Assembly: GCA_900767885.1 (NCBI GenBank)
Contig: CAAGAU010000014.1
Span: 1-64,000 of the forward strand
Length of the DNA stretch: 64,000 nucleotides
From: Clostridia bacterium
GTDB taxonomy: Bacteria > Bacillota > Clostridia > Christensenellales > Borkfalkiaceae
Reading direction: 5' to 3'
Made by a program: the position numbers and the translations under genes. Under the pieces are notes generated by a model. That model searched no databases. It was given only the letters and a program-made list of their open reading frames with translations, and was not told the origin of the DNA. Positions 8,414 to 17,328 of this stretch are shown in pieces; the stretch's first letter is position 1; the number at the start of each line of letters is the position of its first letter.

Positions 8414-9601
8414 TCAATCCTCCTCGCCGCGCTTATTAGCGTTTATTAAATATTGATTACTTTTAATCGTTTCTCCGTCAGCGTATAAAAAACCGTCGTT
8501 TTTATCGCATTCGACGGAGAATTTTATTACGCCTTCGGCATCTATCCTACAAGTCGCACTGCCCTGTAAATCGGTGCGGTATATCCTTGCACCCGCAGTC
8601 GTTATTTTGTTCAAAGTAGAACGTGAGGGATGTCCGTAATTGTTGGCAACGCCGCAAGAAAGTACCGCGTATGTTGGCAAAACCGCGTTTAAAAAATTAG
8701 GCGAAGTTGAATCTGCGCTACCGTGATGGGCAATTTTAATAACGTCTGTTTTTAAATATGATAAATTGATTTTATAAGAATTTATCAGTAAATTTTCAAT
8801 GTTTTCCGTTTCGGCGTCGCCACAGAATAAGACCGATTTACCATAACAAGTTATCTTTATTATCGCAGAAAAATCGTTAGCTTCTTTAAACGATTTAAAG
8901 CCGTCGGTAGTTTTAGCGTAAGGCATAACGAAGTCTACTTTGTACTTGTAAGTCTTGTCGTTATAAACTATTTCGTTTGTAAAATCGCTTAAATCGGTAA
9001 AAAATTCGTAACCCGTCCCTTCTTCCTTCACTGCCGCGAGATACGCGGCGTATTCGCCGTCGCAATCGAGTTTCACGCCAGTATTAAAACCCGATAAATA
9101 TGAATCGTCGGTTTCGCACTTTGCGTAAGGACGAAACGAATAACCGACCTCGTAATTTTTATAAACGTAATCGAGCGACCCTACATGGTCGGCGTCGGGG
9201 TGAGTCGCCACGCAATAGTCGATTTTTAATTTTTTGCCGCCGACGGTTAAAACCTCGTCAATCTTCTTTTCAACGGTCGCAAAATTTCTACCGCCGTCGA
9301 TCAGCATATTTTTCCCATCAGGAAACTTAACTAGAATACAATCGCCTTGCCCCACGTCGATAAAAACGACTTCAAGATCTTTCAGTTCGCTTACGGAAGT
9401 CGAAATTATCCGTTCGCTCGGCGCAAACGACTTTTCTGTTTTACCTTTCTTCCCGTTTATTACTATCCCGGTAACCAAAACCGCCACTACACAAAACGCA
9501 ACTATAAAGCAAGCTACAAAATTGTCTTTTATCCACAACAATGCGTTACGCACGGGAGAATGGAGTTTCTTTTTACCCGTTTCTTCTTTCGTTTTCGACA
9601 T
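8414..9601 (-). CDS. Membrane-anchored ComEC/Rec2-like metallo-beta-lactamase-fold hydrolase
   Basis: The 395-residue protein has one N-terminal membrane helix (about residues 33-49) followed by an extracellular metallo-beta-lactamase fold. The fold is shown by VVFIDVGQGDCILVKFPDG, DGGRN, the metal site THPDADHVGSLDYV and later KIAHHGSADST and FCGDAE. This is the nuclease-like domain found at the C-terminus of ComEC, here without the ComEC channel domain. Stand-alone versions are common in Clostridia and are probably secreted phosphodiesterases or nucleases; the substrate is unknown. It starts 2 bases after the methyltransferase stop and lacks a clear ribosome binding site, so it is probably translated by coupling. 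Confidence 0.88.
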   Translation of the reverse strand: MSKTKEETGKKKLHSPVRNALLWIKDNFVACFIVAFCVVAVLVTGIVINGKKGKTEKSFAPSERIISTSVSELKDLEVVFIDVGQGDCILVKFPDGKNMLIDGGRNFATVEKKIDEVLTVGGKKLKIDYCVATHPDADHVGSLDYVYKNYEVGYSFRPYAKCETDDSYLSGFNTGVKLDCDGEYAAYLAAVKEEGTGYEFFTDLSDFTNEIVYNDKTYKYKVDFVMPYAKTTDGFKSFKEANDFSAIIKITCYGKSVLFCGDAETENIENLLINSYKINLSYLKTDVIKIAHHGSADSTSPNFLNAVLPTYAVLSCGVANNYGHPSRSTLNKITTAGARIYRTDLQGSATCRIDAEGVIKFSVECDKNDGFLYADGETIKSNQYLINANKRGEED

Positions 9602-9603
9602 TT

Positions 9604-10767
9604 TTAATAAATTTTAAGCACCGCGACTTTTAAATATAAACTTTCGTCGTACCCCACGCTTACGGCGTGATCTTTCCCCTGCGTTCTGATTTCTACGAGC
9701 CTTGCGCGCCTGCCGCTTTCAAAAACGCTCTCTTTAATCATCTGCAAAAATAAAGGTAGAGTAAGGTGTTGCGAGCAACTGCAAGTTATCAGATAGCCGC
9801 CTTCGTTTATAATTTTTAAGGCATTTATATTCACGTCTTTGTAGCCTTTATACCCTTCTTTAACGGTATCCGCCGATTTTGTAAAAGCGGGCGGATCGAG
9901 AACTATTACGTCGAATTTTTCACCGTTTTTCCTGCAAGAACGCAACTTTTCAAAAACGTCCGCAACCTCGGTTTCTATTTCGAGATTATTGAGCAAGGCG
10001 TTCTCTTTTACCAAATCAATCGCCGTTTTGCTTATGTCTACCGCAGTAACTTTTTTCGCTCCGTATTTTTTTGCGCAAAGCGAAAAACCGCCTTCGTTAC
10101 AAAAACAATCGAGTACGGTTTTGTCTTTCACGTAAAACTTCAAATCATCGCGGTTTTCCTTCTGATCGAGAAAATATCCCGTCTTTTGTCCGTTTTCCAA
10201 ATCGACAACAAGAGTTAAACCGTTTTCCTTAATAGTAACTTTAGGTAAAAATCCACCGTAAATCGCGCCTTTTTGCTGCTGCAAGCCTTCTTTTTCCCTT
10301 ACGGCGACGTCGCTGCGCTCGTATATGCCTTTCGGCGAAAACCCCTTTACAAGTATTTCTATAATAGTCCGGCGGCGTATATCCATACCGAGCGACAGAA
10401 ACTGAACGGACAAATAATCGCCGTACTTATCGATGATAAGACCGGGCAAGCCGTCGGATTCACCGAAAACCGCCCTGTAATTGTTATCGTAACCTAGTTC
10501 GCGACGATAATTCACCGCACTTTCTATGCGCCTTGCGAAAAACTCGTCGTCAACGGTTTCGTTTTTCAGCGTGAGCATTCTCACGAGTATTTTGGAGTGG
10601 TGGTTAATAAATCCCTTACCGACGAATCTTCCGTCGAAAGACCTGACCTCGGCAACGCTGCCCTGCACGTCCTTGCCTTCGACTTTGTAAACCTCGTTGG
10701 CAAATACCCACGGATAGCCATTCAACAACCTTTTTTCTTCATTCTTTTTAAGTATTACGGTATACAT
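9604..10767 (-). CDS. rlmI: Class I SAM-dependent rRNA cytosine methyltransferase, RlmI-like
   Basis: The 387-residue protein has an N-terminal PUA RNA-binding domain (NGYPWVFANEV is typical) and a C-terminal Rossmann methyltransferase domain. Motifs include VLDCFCNEGGFSLCAKKYGA for SAM binding, DVIVLDPPAFTKS for catalysis, and the late CSCSQH. RlmI makes m5C1962 in 23S rRNA in E. coli. The family match is strong, but the exact target in this organism is inferred. The gene directly adjoins sdaA upstream and the metallo-hydrolase downstream, so it is part of one operon. Confidence 0.88.
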   Translation of the reverse strand: MYTVILKKNEEKRLLNGYPWVFANEVYKVEGKDVQGSVAEVRSFDGRFVGKGFINHHSKILVRMLTLKNETVDDEFFARRIESAVNYRRELGYDNNYRAVFGESDGLPGLIIDKYGDYLSVQFLSLGMDIRRRTIIEILVKGFSPKGIYERSDVAVREKEGLQQQKGAIYGGFLPKVTIKENGLTLVVDLENGQKTGYFLDQKENRDDLKFYVKDKTVLDCFCNEGGFSLCAKKYGAKKVTAVDISKTAIDLVKENALLNNLEIETEVADVFEKLRSCRKNGEKFDVIVLDPPAFTKSADTVKEGYKGYKDVNINALKIINEGGYLITCSCSQHLTLPLFLQMIKESVFESGRRARLVEIRTQGKDHAVSVGYDESLYLKVAVLKIY

Positions 10768-11973
10768 TTACTTCTCCGAATATAATTTAGCCAAGCCGCC
10801 GGTAGCGGTTTCACGATAACCCGTTCTCAAATCTTTACCGGTTTCGTACATAGTTTTAACGGCGGTATCGAAAGTTATTTTGCGGGTATCCGATAAAAAC
10901 GACGCAAGCGTTACTTCGTTCAGCGCGCGCAAAGCCGCAACTGCGTTGCGCTCTATACAAGGAATCTGAACAAGTCCGCAAATAGGGTCGCAAGTCAGTC
11001 CCAGATGATGCTCCACCGCAATCTCGGCAGCGTATTCGATCTGATCGAGCGACATTCCCTTAATTTGCGCTATCGCCGCCGACGCCATAGCGCAAGCAAC
11101 GCCGACTTCCGCCTGACAACCGCACTCCGCACCGCTTATCGAAGCGTTGGTTTTTACCACGTTGCCTACTATTCCCGCGGTGGCAAGTCCCTTTAAAATT
11201 TCCTTATCGGGAACGTCCTTTTTGTTTTTCAAATAATAAAACACAGCGGGTAATACGCCGCACGAACCGCAAGTAGGCGCGGTAACCACAACCCCTCCCG
11301 ACGCGTTTTCTTCCGACGCGGCGTAAGCATAAGCGCATACGAGCCTGTTCTCGCGCGTTTCGGCGTCTTCGTTCAAAACGTACTGATCGTAAAGTATTTT
11401 CGCTTTGCGCCGAGTGTTAAGACCGCCGCTTAAAACGCCGTCGGTTTTTAAACCGCGTAAAACGCAATTTTGCATATTTTCCCATATATTTTGCAGGAAA
11501 TTCCATATTTCTCCGCCCTCGAAAATCTCCGCGTACTGCCAGAGTTTAAGCGAGTTTTCAATGCAAAACTCCTTAATTTCATCAAAGGTTTTATGCGGAT
11601 AAATTTCCTCGGCGGCATTCTGCTTTTCACCTTTAAAAACAATCTCGCCGCCACCGACGCTGTAGACCTCGCTTTTACCCACGACCGAACCGCCCGACTT
11701 TGCCTTTAAAATCAAGGTGTTCGGATGAAGCAATTTACTTTCGTCCGTATCGCCGAAAATAACCGTAACTTTACCCGGCGCAAAAGTTTCGCGTATAACT
11801 TCGTCGGTTAAATGCCCCTTACCCGTTGCCGAAAGCGACCCGAGCAAAGTCGCCTCGTATTCGTCAGCTTGGGGATATCTTTTCAAAAATATCCTACAGG
11901 CTTTTTCGGGTCCCATAGTGTGCGAACTCGACGGTCCGCGACCGATTTTATATAAATATCTAAGCGATTTCAT
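10768..11973 (-). CDS. sdaA: L-serine ammonia-lyase, iron-sulfur dependent, single chain
   Basis: The 401-residue enzyme deaminates L-serine to pyruvate and ammonia using an oxygen-sensitive [4Fe-4S] cluster. The N-terminal part has KIGRGPSSSHTMGPEKA, typical of the beta region. The alpha region has APTCGSCGVLPAVFYY, SGAECGCQAEVG and CDPICGLVQIPCIERN, whose cysteines would hold the cluster. Alpha and beta are fused, as in E. coli SdaA, though this chain is somewhat shorter. Its ATG overlaps the stop of the upstream gene (TGATG), indicating translational coupling. Confidence 0.94.
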   Translation of the reverse strand: MKSLRYLYKIGRGPSSSHTMGPEKACRIFLKRYPQADEYEATLLGSLSATGKGHLTDEVIRETFAPGKVTVIFGDTDESKLLHPNTLILKAKSGGSVVGKSEVYSVGGGEIVFKGEKQNAAEEIYPHKTFDEIKEFCIENSLKLWQYAEIFEGGEIWNFLQNIWENMQNCVLRGLKTDGVLSGGLNTRRKAKILYDQYVLNEDAETRENRLVCAYAYAASEENASGGVVVTAPTCGSCGVLPAVFYYLKNKKDVPDKEILKGLATAGIVGNVVKTNASISGAECGCQAEVGVACAMASAAIAQIKGMSLDQIEYAAEIAVEHHLGLTCDPICGLVQIPCIERNAVAALRALNEVTLASFLSDTRKITFDTAVKTMYETGKDLRTGYRETATGGLAKLYSEK

Positions 11974-12416
11974 CAGTCAATCCCCAACTCTTCGGCTAAA
12001 ATATCCGCAGCGATACGGCAAAGTTCGGCGCACGGGCGTTTTTTGACGTATTCCGCCGTTCTGACCGACGGATCTGCCGACGACAAATTGACCGTCGCAC
12101 CCAACAATTCTTTGCATATTATCGAGCCGTTCTGTAATTTATTTTTTAAAGCAAGGCGTTGTATCAATGCGTAATGCGAACCCTTATCAACGCCGTTTTC
12201 GTTATCATAACCACGTAAAAGTCCTGCAACCATACAACTGCCGCTGAACGCGCCGCACACCTCGCGCAGCCTGCCTATTCCCCCGCCGAAGGATGAGGAA
12301 AGGCGCAAATAGGCCTGCGTATCGCCGCCTATCACGTCGGCAAACGCCATAACGACCGCTTGCGCGCAATTATACCCGCTTTTGAAATACTCTTCCGCTT
12401 TTTGACCTCTCGACAT
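11973..12416 (-). CDS. C_GCAxxG_C_C family cysteine-motif protein
   Basis: The 147-residue cytoplasmic protein belongs to the small family named for its spaced cysteines. Visible are SGYNCAQAV (Cys17), then GGGIGRLREVCGAFSGSCM (Cys54 and Cys61), and later IICKELLG and RPCAELCR. The family is thought to be redox-active or metal-binding, but no reaction is established. It is the first gene of an operon with the iron-sulfur serine dehydratase and overlaps it by one base. A GGAG ribosome binding site precedes the ATG. I could not identify a convincing promoter in the 51-base gap shared with the divergent gene. Confidence 0.85.
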   Translation of the reverse strand: MSRGQKAEEYFKSGYNCAQAVVMAFADVIGGDTQAYLRLSSSFGGGIGRLREVCGAFSGSCMVAGLLRGYDNENGVDKGSHYALIQRLALKNKLQNGSIICKELLGATVNLSSADPSVRTAEYVKKRPCAELCRIAADILAEELGID

Positions 12417-12432
12417 ATTTAACTCCGTTTGC

Positions 12433-12461
12433 TTGACTTAATCTTTTTGTAGTGATAAAAT
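12433..12461 (+). promoter_or_regulatory. Promoter of the unknown 12468 gene, leaderless type
   Basis: TTGACT (12433-12438) and TAAAAT (12456-12461) are 17 bases apart. The ATG at 12468 lies 7 bases after the -10 box, at the expected transcription start. The bases between are ATTTTT, with no Shine-Dalgarno sequence. Confidence 0.75.
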
Positions 12462-12467
12462 ATTTTT

Positions 12468-13637
12468 ATGAGAATTATATTGTTTAACGACCACATGTCG
12501 CTTAAAACCGTAAAAGACGGTAAAATTAAGGAATATACCTGCGATTTTTACAATAATTACGTAACCGCGGAACGTAGAACGAAGGACAATTACGCCTGGA
12601 AGTATCACGGCGCAGGCGCGCGTTTTATGGGCGAAGAACGCCTTGACGACGATGACTCCGACGGACACTCCTACTTTAACTCACTCGACTTTTTAAATGA
12701 GGACGAAATAATTTACTCCGTAACCGTAAAAGATATTTCGGGTGTAATGCGCAAATATTTGTCGGACGACAAACTCGGCGAGGCACACGTGATTCATTCT
12801 CGCGATCTCGTATTCGACGGAGCGTGTCCCAACACAGATAAAACCAAATTTATTACCTGCGTGAAAAGCGATTTCGTTACCGCTCACCTTACCGAATACG
12901 ATTTTAAGACCGACGATTATTATACGCTGACTGACGGCGATTGCGCCGATCTCGACGCGGTATATTCCAGACGCAACAGCGATGAAATATTATTTTCAAC
13001 CAAAGGCGCAGGCAGAAATGCGCAGGGCGAATTCGTAAAATACTCGCCCGCCAAAATTTGTTCCTACGATAAATTTACGGGCGATATAACCGAAATAATT
13101 GCCGACGCAAATTACTCGTTCGTAAAACCCAAAGACGACGAAAACGGCAACTTATACTATATTCGCCGCCCCGAGGAAAAACCGAAGGCAAACCCGTTAA
13201 GAATTTTACTTGACGTTATCCTGATTCCGTGGCGATTATTGCAGGCAGTATATTACTTTTTAGAAAGTTTTACGATTTCGTTCACGGGTAAAAAATTTAT
13301 AAGGGACGGCTCTAATCCCGCCAAAACGAGAGATAGAAACAATCGACAAACCATGATAGAGGGTAACCTCATAAACGCCGAAAACGAATATAAAAACAAC
13401 TTAAGGCACAAAGACGCAAATGCAGGTTACGCGCCGCGCTCGTGGGAACTTATTAAACGCTCGCCCGACGGGTCGGAAAAAGTCGTTCGTCGCGGCGTTA
13501 TAGACTATTGCCTTACCAACGACGAAGAAATAATCCTAACCAACGGCAAATACGTCCTCTGCATAGATAAGGACGGTAAAGAAAACAAGATTACCGAAAC
13601 CTCGCTTTGTACGAAAGTCGCCGCGTTTGATAACTAG
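12468..13637 (+). CDS. Hypothetical protein, possibly beta-propeller-like
   Basis: I do not recognise this 389-residue protein. Much of it consists of short beta-type segments of the pattern hydrophobic-x-aspartate followed by a turn, for example SYDKFTGDITEIIADANY and GNLYYIRRPEE, which could be blades of a propeller. Around residues 243-270 is a hydrophobic or amphipathic stretch (NPLRILLDVILIPWRLLQAV) that may contact the membrane. The C-terminal part is charged, and there is no signal peptide. It is transcribed alone and divergently from the serine dehydratase operon. The good codon structure and dedicated promoter make it a real gene; no function is assigned. Confidence 0.75.
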   Translation: MRIILFNDHMSLKTVKDGKIKEYTCDFYNNYVTAERRTKDNYAWKYHGAGARFMGEERLDDDDSDGHSYFNSLDFLNEDEIIYSVTVKDISGVMRKYLSDDKLGEAHVIHSRDLVFDGACPNTDKTKFITCVKSDFVTAHLTEYDFKTDDYYTLTDGDCADLDAVYSRRNSDEILFSTKGAGRNAQGEFVKYSPAKICSYDKFTGDITEIIADANYSFVKPKDDENGNLYYIRRPEEKPKANPLRILLDVILIPWRLLQAVYYFLESFTISFTGKKFIRDGSNPAKTRDRNNRQTMIEGNLINAENEYKNNLRHKDANAGYAPRSWELIKRSPDGSEKVVRRGVIDYCLTNDEEIILTNGKYVLCIDKDGKENKITETSLCTKVAAFDN

Positions 13638-13663
13638 AACCAAATCACATGAAACTTGTATTA

Positions 13664-13695
13664 CGCGGTCGCTTTAAATTGTTAAAGCGACCGCG
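13664..13695. terminator. Bidirectional terminator between the 12468 gene and recA
   Basis: Arms CGCGGTCGCTTTAA and TTAAAGCGACCGCG flank a four-base ATTG loop, forming a 14-bp perfect stem between two convergent genes. On the plus strand it is followed by ATTTTATC; on the minus strand the U-tract is weaker. It lies 7 bases past the recA stop codon. Confidence 0.75.
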
Positions 13696-13701
13696 ATTTT
13701 A

Positions 13702-14709
13702 TCAGTCCGCTTTCGTATTCGACTTTGCCGCCGCTTCGCGAATCTGAGTTTCTATTTCTTTTTCTATTTCGGGATTAGCCTTTAAATAATCTTTGGCTTT
13801 ATCCCTGCCCTGCGCAATCTTTTCGCCTTTATACGAGAACCAGGAACCGCTCTTTTCGAGTATACCGAACTCGACGCCGAGATCTACTATACAGCCCGTC
13901 TGAGATATGCCCTCGCCGTAAATTATATCGAATTCCGCAGTTTTGAACGGAGGAGCGAGTTTATTTTTAACTATTTTCGCTTTCGTTCTGTTACCGAACA
14001 TTCCGTCGCTGTCTTTAAGCGCGTCGGCCTTTCTTACGTCTATACGGATACTCGCGTAAAATTTAAGAGCCTTACCGCCGGGCGTAACTTCGGGATTACC
14101 GAACATAATGCCGACTTTTTCGCGAAGTTGGTTAATGAAAATAACGCAAGTTTTGGACTTGTTGGTTATACCCGTAAGTTTACGAAGTGCCTGCGACATC
14201 AGCCTTGCCTGAAGTCCGACGTGAGAATCACCCATATCGCCTTCGATTTCAGCTTTGGGCGTAAGCGCGGCAACAGAGTCGACAACTATAAGGTCTACCG
14301 CTCCGCTCCTTACGAGACTATCCGTAATATCGAGTGCCTGCTCGCCCGTATCGGGCTGCGAAACGTACAAATTCTCCAAATCAACGCCGAGTTTTGCAGC
14401 GTATACGGGATCGAGCGCGTGTTCCGCATCCACGAAAGCGGCTATACCGCCCATTTTTTGTGTTTCGGCTATCACGTGCAACGCAACGGTCGTTTTACCC
14501 GAAGATTCGGGGCCGTATATTTCAATTATTCTTCCGCGCGGAACGCCGCCTATGCCGAGCGCAAGATCGAGCGTAAGACAACCCGTAGGTATTACGTCTA
14601 TGGTCTGATCCGCCGCACCCTGACCGAGTTTCATTATCGCACCTTTTCCGTACTGTTTTTCTATCTCTTTAAGTACAAGGTCCAACGCCTTTTGTTTTTC
14701 TTCTAACAT
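13702..14709 (-). CDS. recA: Recombinase RecA
   Basis: The 335-residue protein polymerises on single-stranded DNA for homologous recombination and SOS signalling. It shows Walker A GPESSGKTT (about residues 65-73), the DAEHALDPVYAAKLGVD region, VVDSVAALTPKAEIEGDMGD, and the L2 loop region INQLREKVGIMFGNPEVTPG. The length is normal for Bacillota. It is the last gene of the ftsK-rimO-pgsA-cinA-recA operon, overlapping cinA by 7 bases. No recA-proximal promoter or LexA-type box is obvious, so it probably depends on upstream transcription. Confidence 0.98.
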   Translation of the reverse strand: MLEEKQKALDLVLKEIEKQYGKGAIMKLGQGAADQTIDVIPTGCLTLDLALGIGGVPRGRIIEIYGPESSGKTTVALHVIAETQKMGGIAAFVDAEHALDPVYAAKLGVDLENLYVSQPDTGEQALDITDSLVRSGAVDLIVVDSVAALTPKAEIEGDMGDSHVGLQARLMSQALRKLTGITNKSKTCVIFINQLREKVGIMFGNPEVTPGGKALKFYASIRIDVRKADALKDSDGMFGNRTKAKIVKNKLAPPFKTAEFDIIYGEGISQTGCIVDLGVEFGILEKSGSWFSYKGEKIAQGRDKAKDYLKANPEIEKEIETQIREAAAKSNTKAD

Positions 14710-15401
14710 AAATTCACCTCTCGTTGAATATTTTTTATAACTTCAAACAACGCGGCGTTCACGCCGCTTTTTATTACCGTATTTCTGTCGCCCTTGAAAT
14801 TATATTCAAAAGCCTCCGTTTCGCCGCAATACGAAACGCCTATATAACACCTACCCACGGGCAAACACGAATCGTCGCTTTGCGGACCTGCAAGCCCAGT
14901 CGTGGAAACGGCTATATCGCACTTCCCGCTTTTCAATAATCCTTCCGCCATTTCGCGAGCGACCTCGGCGGATACCGCCTTATATTTTGCAAGCGTCTGA
15001 CTTTTAACCCCGAGTCTTTTCATTTTGGCGTCGCAATCGTAAGCGACTATACCCTCGTAAAAAATTCCGCTTGCGCCGGGCACCGAAATAATCGTTGCCG
15101 CCACGTTTCCGCCCGTAAACGATTCCGCCGTGGAAATGTTACAACCGTTTAATTTAAGCAAATCGAAAAGTTGCTCTTTAAGCGAAACTTCCCTGTAAGC
15201 GTAAACGCGGCTGCCGAAAACTTTTAAAAAAGATTTAATAGCCAAGTCGTAAATCTCGTCGCGTTTATCAGACTCATACGAAACTTTTAAATCAAGTACG
15301 TCATCCGTTTCGCTTGCTATAAACCCCGAAATGCCCGCCGAAACACATTTTTCATCGAATTCGGACTTACTTAAACCGAAAAGTTTAAAATCGTCTTTCA
15401 C
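14703..15401 (-). CDS. CinA C-terminal domain (PncC-like) protein
   Basis: The C-terminal 150 residues form the CinA/PncC nicotinamide-nucleotide amidase domain. It is shown by ISTAESFTGGNVAATIISVPGASGIFYEGIVAY (quoted in parts: STAESFTGG, VPGASGIFYEG) and VSTTGLAGPQ. PncC deamidates nicotinamide mononucleotide to nicotinate mononucleotide in NAD recycling. Full-length CinA has a MoaB-like N-terminal domain of about 170 residues and is about 410 residues long. This protein is 232 residues and keeps only about 80 unrelated or KH-like residues ahead of the amidase. The location between pgsA and recA matches cinA in other Bacillota. Confidence 0.85.
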   Translation of the reverse strand: MKDDFKLFGLSKSEFDEKCVSAGISGFIASETDDVLDLKVSYESDKRDEIYDLAIKSFLKVFGSRVYAYREVSLKEQLFDLLKLNGCNISTAESFTGGNVAATIISVPGASGIFYEGIVAYDCDAKMKRLGVKSQTLAKYKAVSAEVAREMAEGLLKSGKCDIAVSTTGLAGPQSDDSCLPVGRCYIGVSYCGETEAFEYNFKGDRNTVIKSGVNAALFEVIKNIQREVNLC

Positions 15402-15412
15402 AAAAACGCACC

Positions 15413-16009
15413 TTACTCTTTGAAAACTCCCGCATTTTTAACGAGGTAGTTTATTCCCGAAACGATAGTCAGTATAACCGATATCGCAAAACCTGCCAGA
15501 CCGACTACATTGATAACGTCGCCGACGCTTGCGCTAAGCGGATAGATCGCACCTGCAAGCAAAAACACAACGAGCGTTACGTCTGTTACGAAAGTTTTTA
15601 CTTTGCCGATATATTCCGCGGCGAGAACTATACCTTTTTTTGCCGCCATCATACGCAGCGACGAAATGGTAAGTTCGCGCGCAAGTATTATAACCACGCC
15701 TACGCCGCCCAATATCATACCGGTATTGCCGAGCGTATGCGAAAATACGTTGAAATCTATATCGCCGAGCATAACCACGAGCGTGGACAGTACGAGAACT
15801 TTATCCGCAATGGGGTCGAGAAATTTTCCGAGATCGGTTACGAGATTATATTTTCTCGCTATTTTACCGTCGAAAAAATCCGTAAGCGACGCCAAAGCAA
15901 ATATCGCCAATGCGACAAAATAATGCCCCGTAAACGGCACGTATATTGCCGCGATAAAAAACGGTATAAGTATTATTCTTGTTAAAGTAAGTTTATTAGG
16001 TAAATTCAT
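15413..16009 (-). CDS. pgsA: CDP-diacylglycerol--glycerol-3-phosphate 3-phosphatidyltransferase
   Basis: The 198-residue membrane enzyme makes phosphatidylglycerol phosphate, the precursor of anionic phospholipids. It starts MNLPNKLTLTRIILIPFF and carries the CDP-alcohol phosphotransferase signature in DFFDGKIARKYNLVTDLGKF followed by LDPIADK (about residues 43-69), with all catalytic aspartates present. Several hydrophobic helices follow. Its ATG overlaps the rimO stop as ATGA, so the two are coupled. Confidence 0.96.
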   Translation of the reverse strand: MNLPNKLTLTRIILIPFFIAAIYVPFTGHYFVALAIFALASLTDFFDGKIARKYNLVTDLGKFLDPIADKVLVLSTLVVMLGDIDFNVFSHTLGNTGMILGGVGVVIILARELTISSLRMMAAKKGIVLAAEYIGKVKTFVTDVTLVVFLLAGAIYPLSASVGDVINVVGLAGFAISVILTIVSGINYLVKNAGVFKE

Positions 16010-17328
16010 TTTACTGCCTCTCCGTACAAATCGTAATCTCCGCGCTTTTTTATAAGCACGCTGTATTTTTCGCCTTGCATAACTTCGCCGTCCGCGGTAA
16101 AGTAAACTTTCCCGTCAATCTCGGGTGCGGAAAAATATGCTCTTCCTACAAAACCTTCACCGTCGTCGGCGATGCCGTCCGCAATAACATCCAAAGTCTT
16201 ACCGACAAAATCCGACAAAATTTCACGTGAAACCTTTTTCTGAACGGCGTAAAGCTTTTTAACCCTCGTCTTTTTAACGCTTTCGGGGATTTGCCCGTCG
16301 AGATTATAAGCCGCCGTTCCCTCTTCTCTCGAATAGGCGAAAAAGCCCGCGTTGTTCAGTTTTGCTTTTTTCAAAAACTCTTCGAGATTCTCAAACTGAC
16401 TTTCGGTTTCGCCCGGAAAACCAGTTATAAACGTAGATCGCAAAGCAATACCATTAACTTCCCTTCTTAACTTACCGATAAGCGCAAGATAGTCTTCGCC
16501 CGTGCCTTTACGGTTCATTCGTTTTAAAACCGCAGGGTCGGAATGTTGCAAAGGTATATCGAGATATTTTATAAGTTTATCGTTGGTTTTAAGTTCTTCG
16601 ATAAGTTCGTCGTTAATCATATCGGGGTAGCAATACAATAACCTGACCGAGCCGACATTGTCAAGCGCGGTGAGCCTGCGTATAAGTTCCGTAAGCGACG
16701 GTTTACCGTAAATATCTTCACCGTACCTCGTTACGTCCTGCGCAACAAGTATAAGTTCGGTTATTCTTCCGAGTTTTTCCGCCTCGTTCACCAAATCTTC
16801 GAGTTTTTCCGAGCGATACTTTCCGCGAATAGACGGAATAAGGCAATACGTACAATGGTTGTTGCATCCGTCCGCAATTTTCAAGTAAGCGTAATGTACG
16901 GGCGTAGTAACTACCCTTTCGGTAGTTTCAAAAGTCTTTTCGCTGTTTACGAGATTAACTCTCTCGCCGTTATACGCCCGTTCTATCGCTTCGGGTAACC
17001 TTGCATAGTCTTTCGTACCTAAAAACACGTCAACCTCGGTAAGTTCGTCGTAAAGTTCGTTTATAAACTTTTGCGGCAAGCAACCCGTAAGTACGAGTTT
17101 TTCGAGTTTACCGTTCGAGCGGTATTCGTTACATTCCAGAACGGTATCTATCGCCTCTTTGCGCGAACTTTCCAAAAACGCGCAGGAGTTTACGATAAGT
17201 ATTTGCGCCTCGCTGATATCGCTCGTCAAATCGTCTTTCCCGAGCAGCGACAACATTTTTTCGGTGTCCACTCTGTTTTTGTCGCAACCGAGCGAAATTA
17301 CGCCTATTTTCTTTTGTTGAAATATCAT
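16006..17328 (-). CDS. rimO: Ribosomal protein S12 methylthiotransferase RimO
   Basis: This 440-residue radical-SAM enzyme adds a methylthio group to an aspartate of ribosomal protein S12. The N-terminal domain has IGVISLGCDKNRVDTEKML, a cysteine for the auxiliary cluster. The radical-SAM motif CNNHCTYCLIP appears near residue 150, and a TRAM-like RNA-binding domain closes the protein. The frame is open upstream to 17427, but that would overlap ftsK by 103 bases and add a basic tail foreign to the family. The ATG at 17328 forms a 4-base ATGA overlap with ftsK and matches the usual start. Confidence 0.94.
   Translation of the reverse strand: MIFQQKKIGVISLGCDKNRVDTEKMLSLLGKDDLTSDISEAQILIVNSCAFLESSRKEAIDTVLECNEYRSNGKLEKLVLTGCLPQKFINELYDELTEVDVFLGTKDYARLPEAIERAYNGERVNLVNSEKTFETTERVVTTPVHYAYLKIADGCNNHCTYCLIPSIRGKYRSEKLEDLVNEAEKLGRITELILVAQDVTRYGEDIYGKPSLTELIRRLTALDNVGSVRLLYCYPDMINDELIEELKTNDKLIKYLDIPLQHSDPAVLKRMNRKGTGEDYLALIGKLRREVNGIALRSTFITGFPGETESQFENLEEFLKKAKLNNAGFFAYSREEGTAAYNLDGQIPESVKKTRVKKLYAVQKKVSREILSDFVGKTLDVIADGIADDGEGFVGRAYFSAPEIDGKVYFTADGEVMQGEKYSVLIKKRGDYDLYGEAVK

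Noticed and set aside
8399..8430. Hairpin at the convergent ends of topB and the metallo-hydrolase gene
   Set aside because: GAGGAT and ATCCTC can pair, but the stem is short and no U-run follows on either strand, so I did not list it as a terminator.
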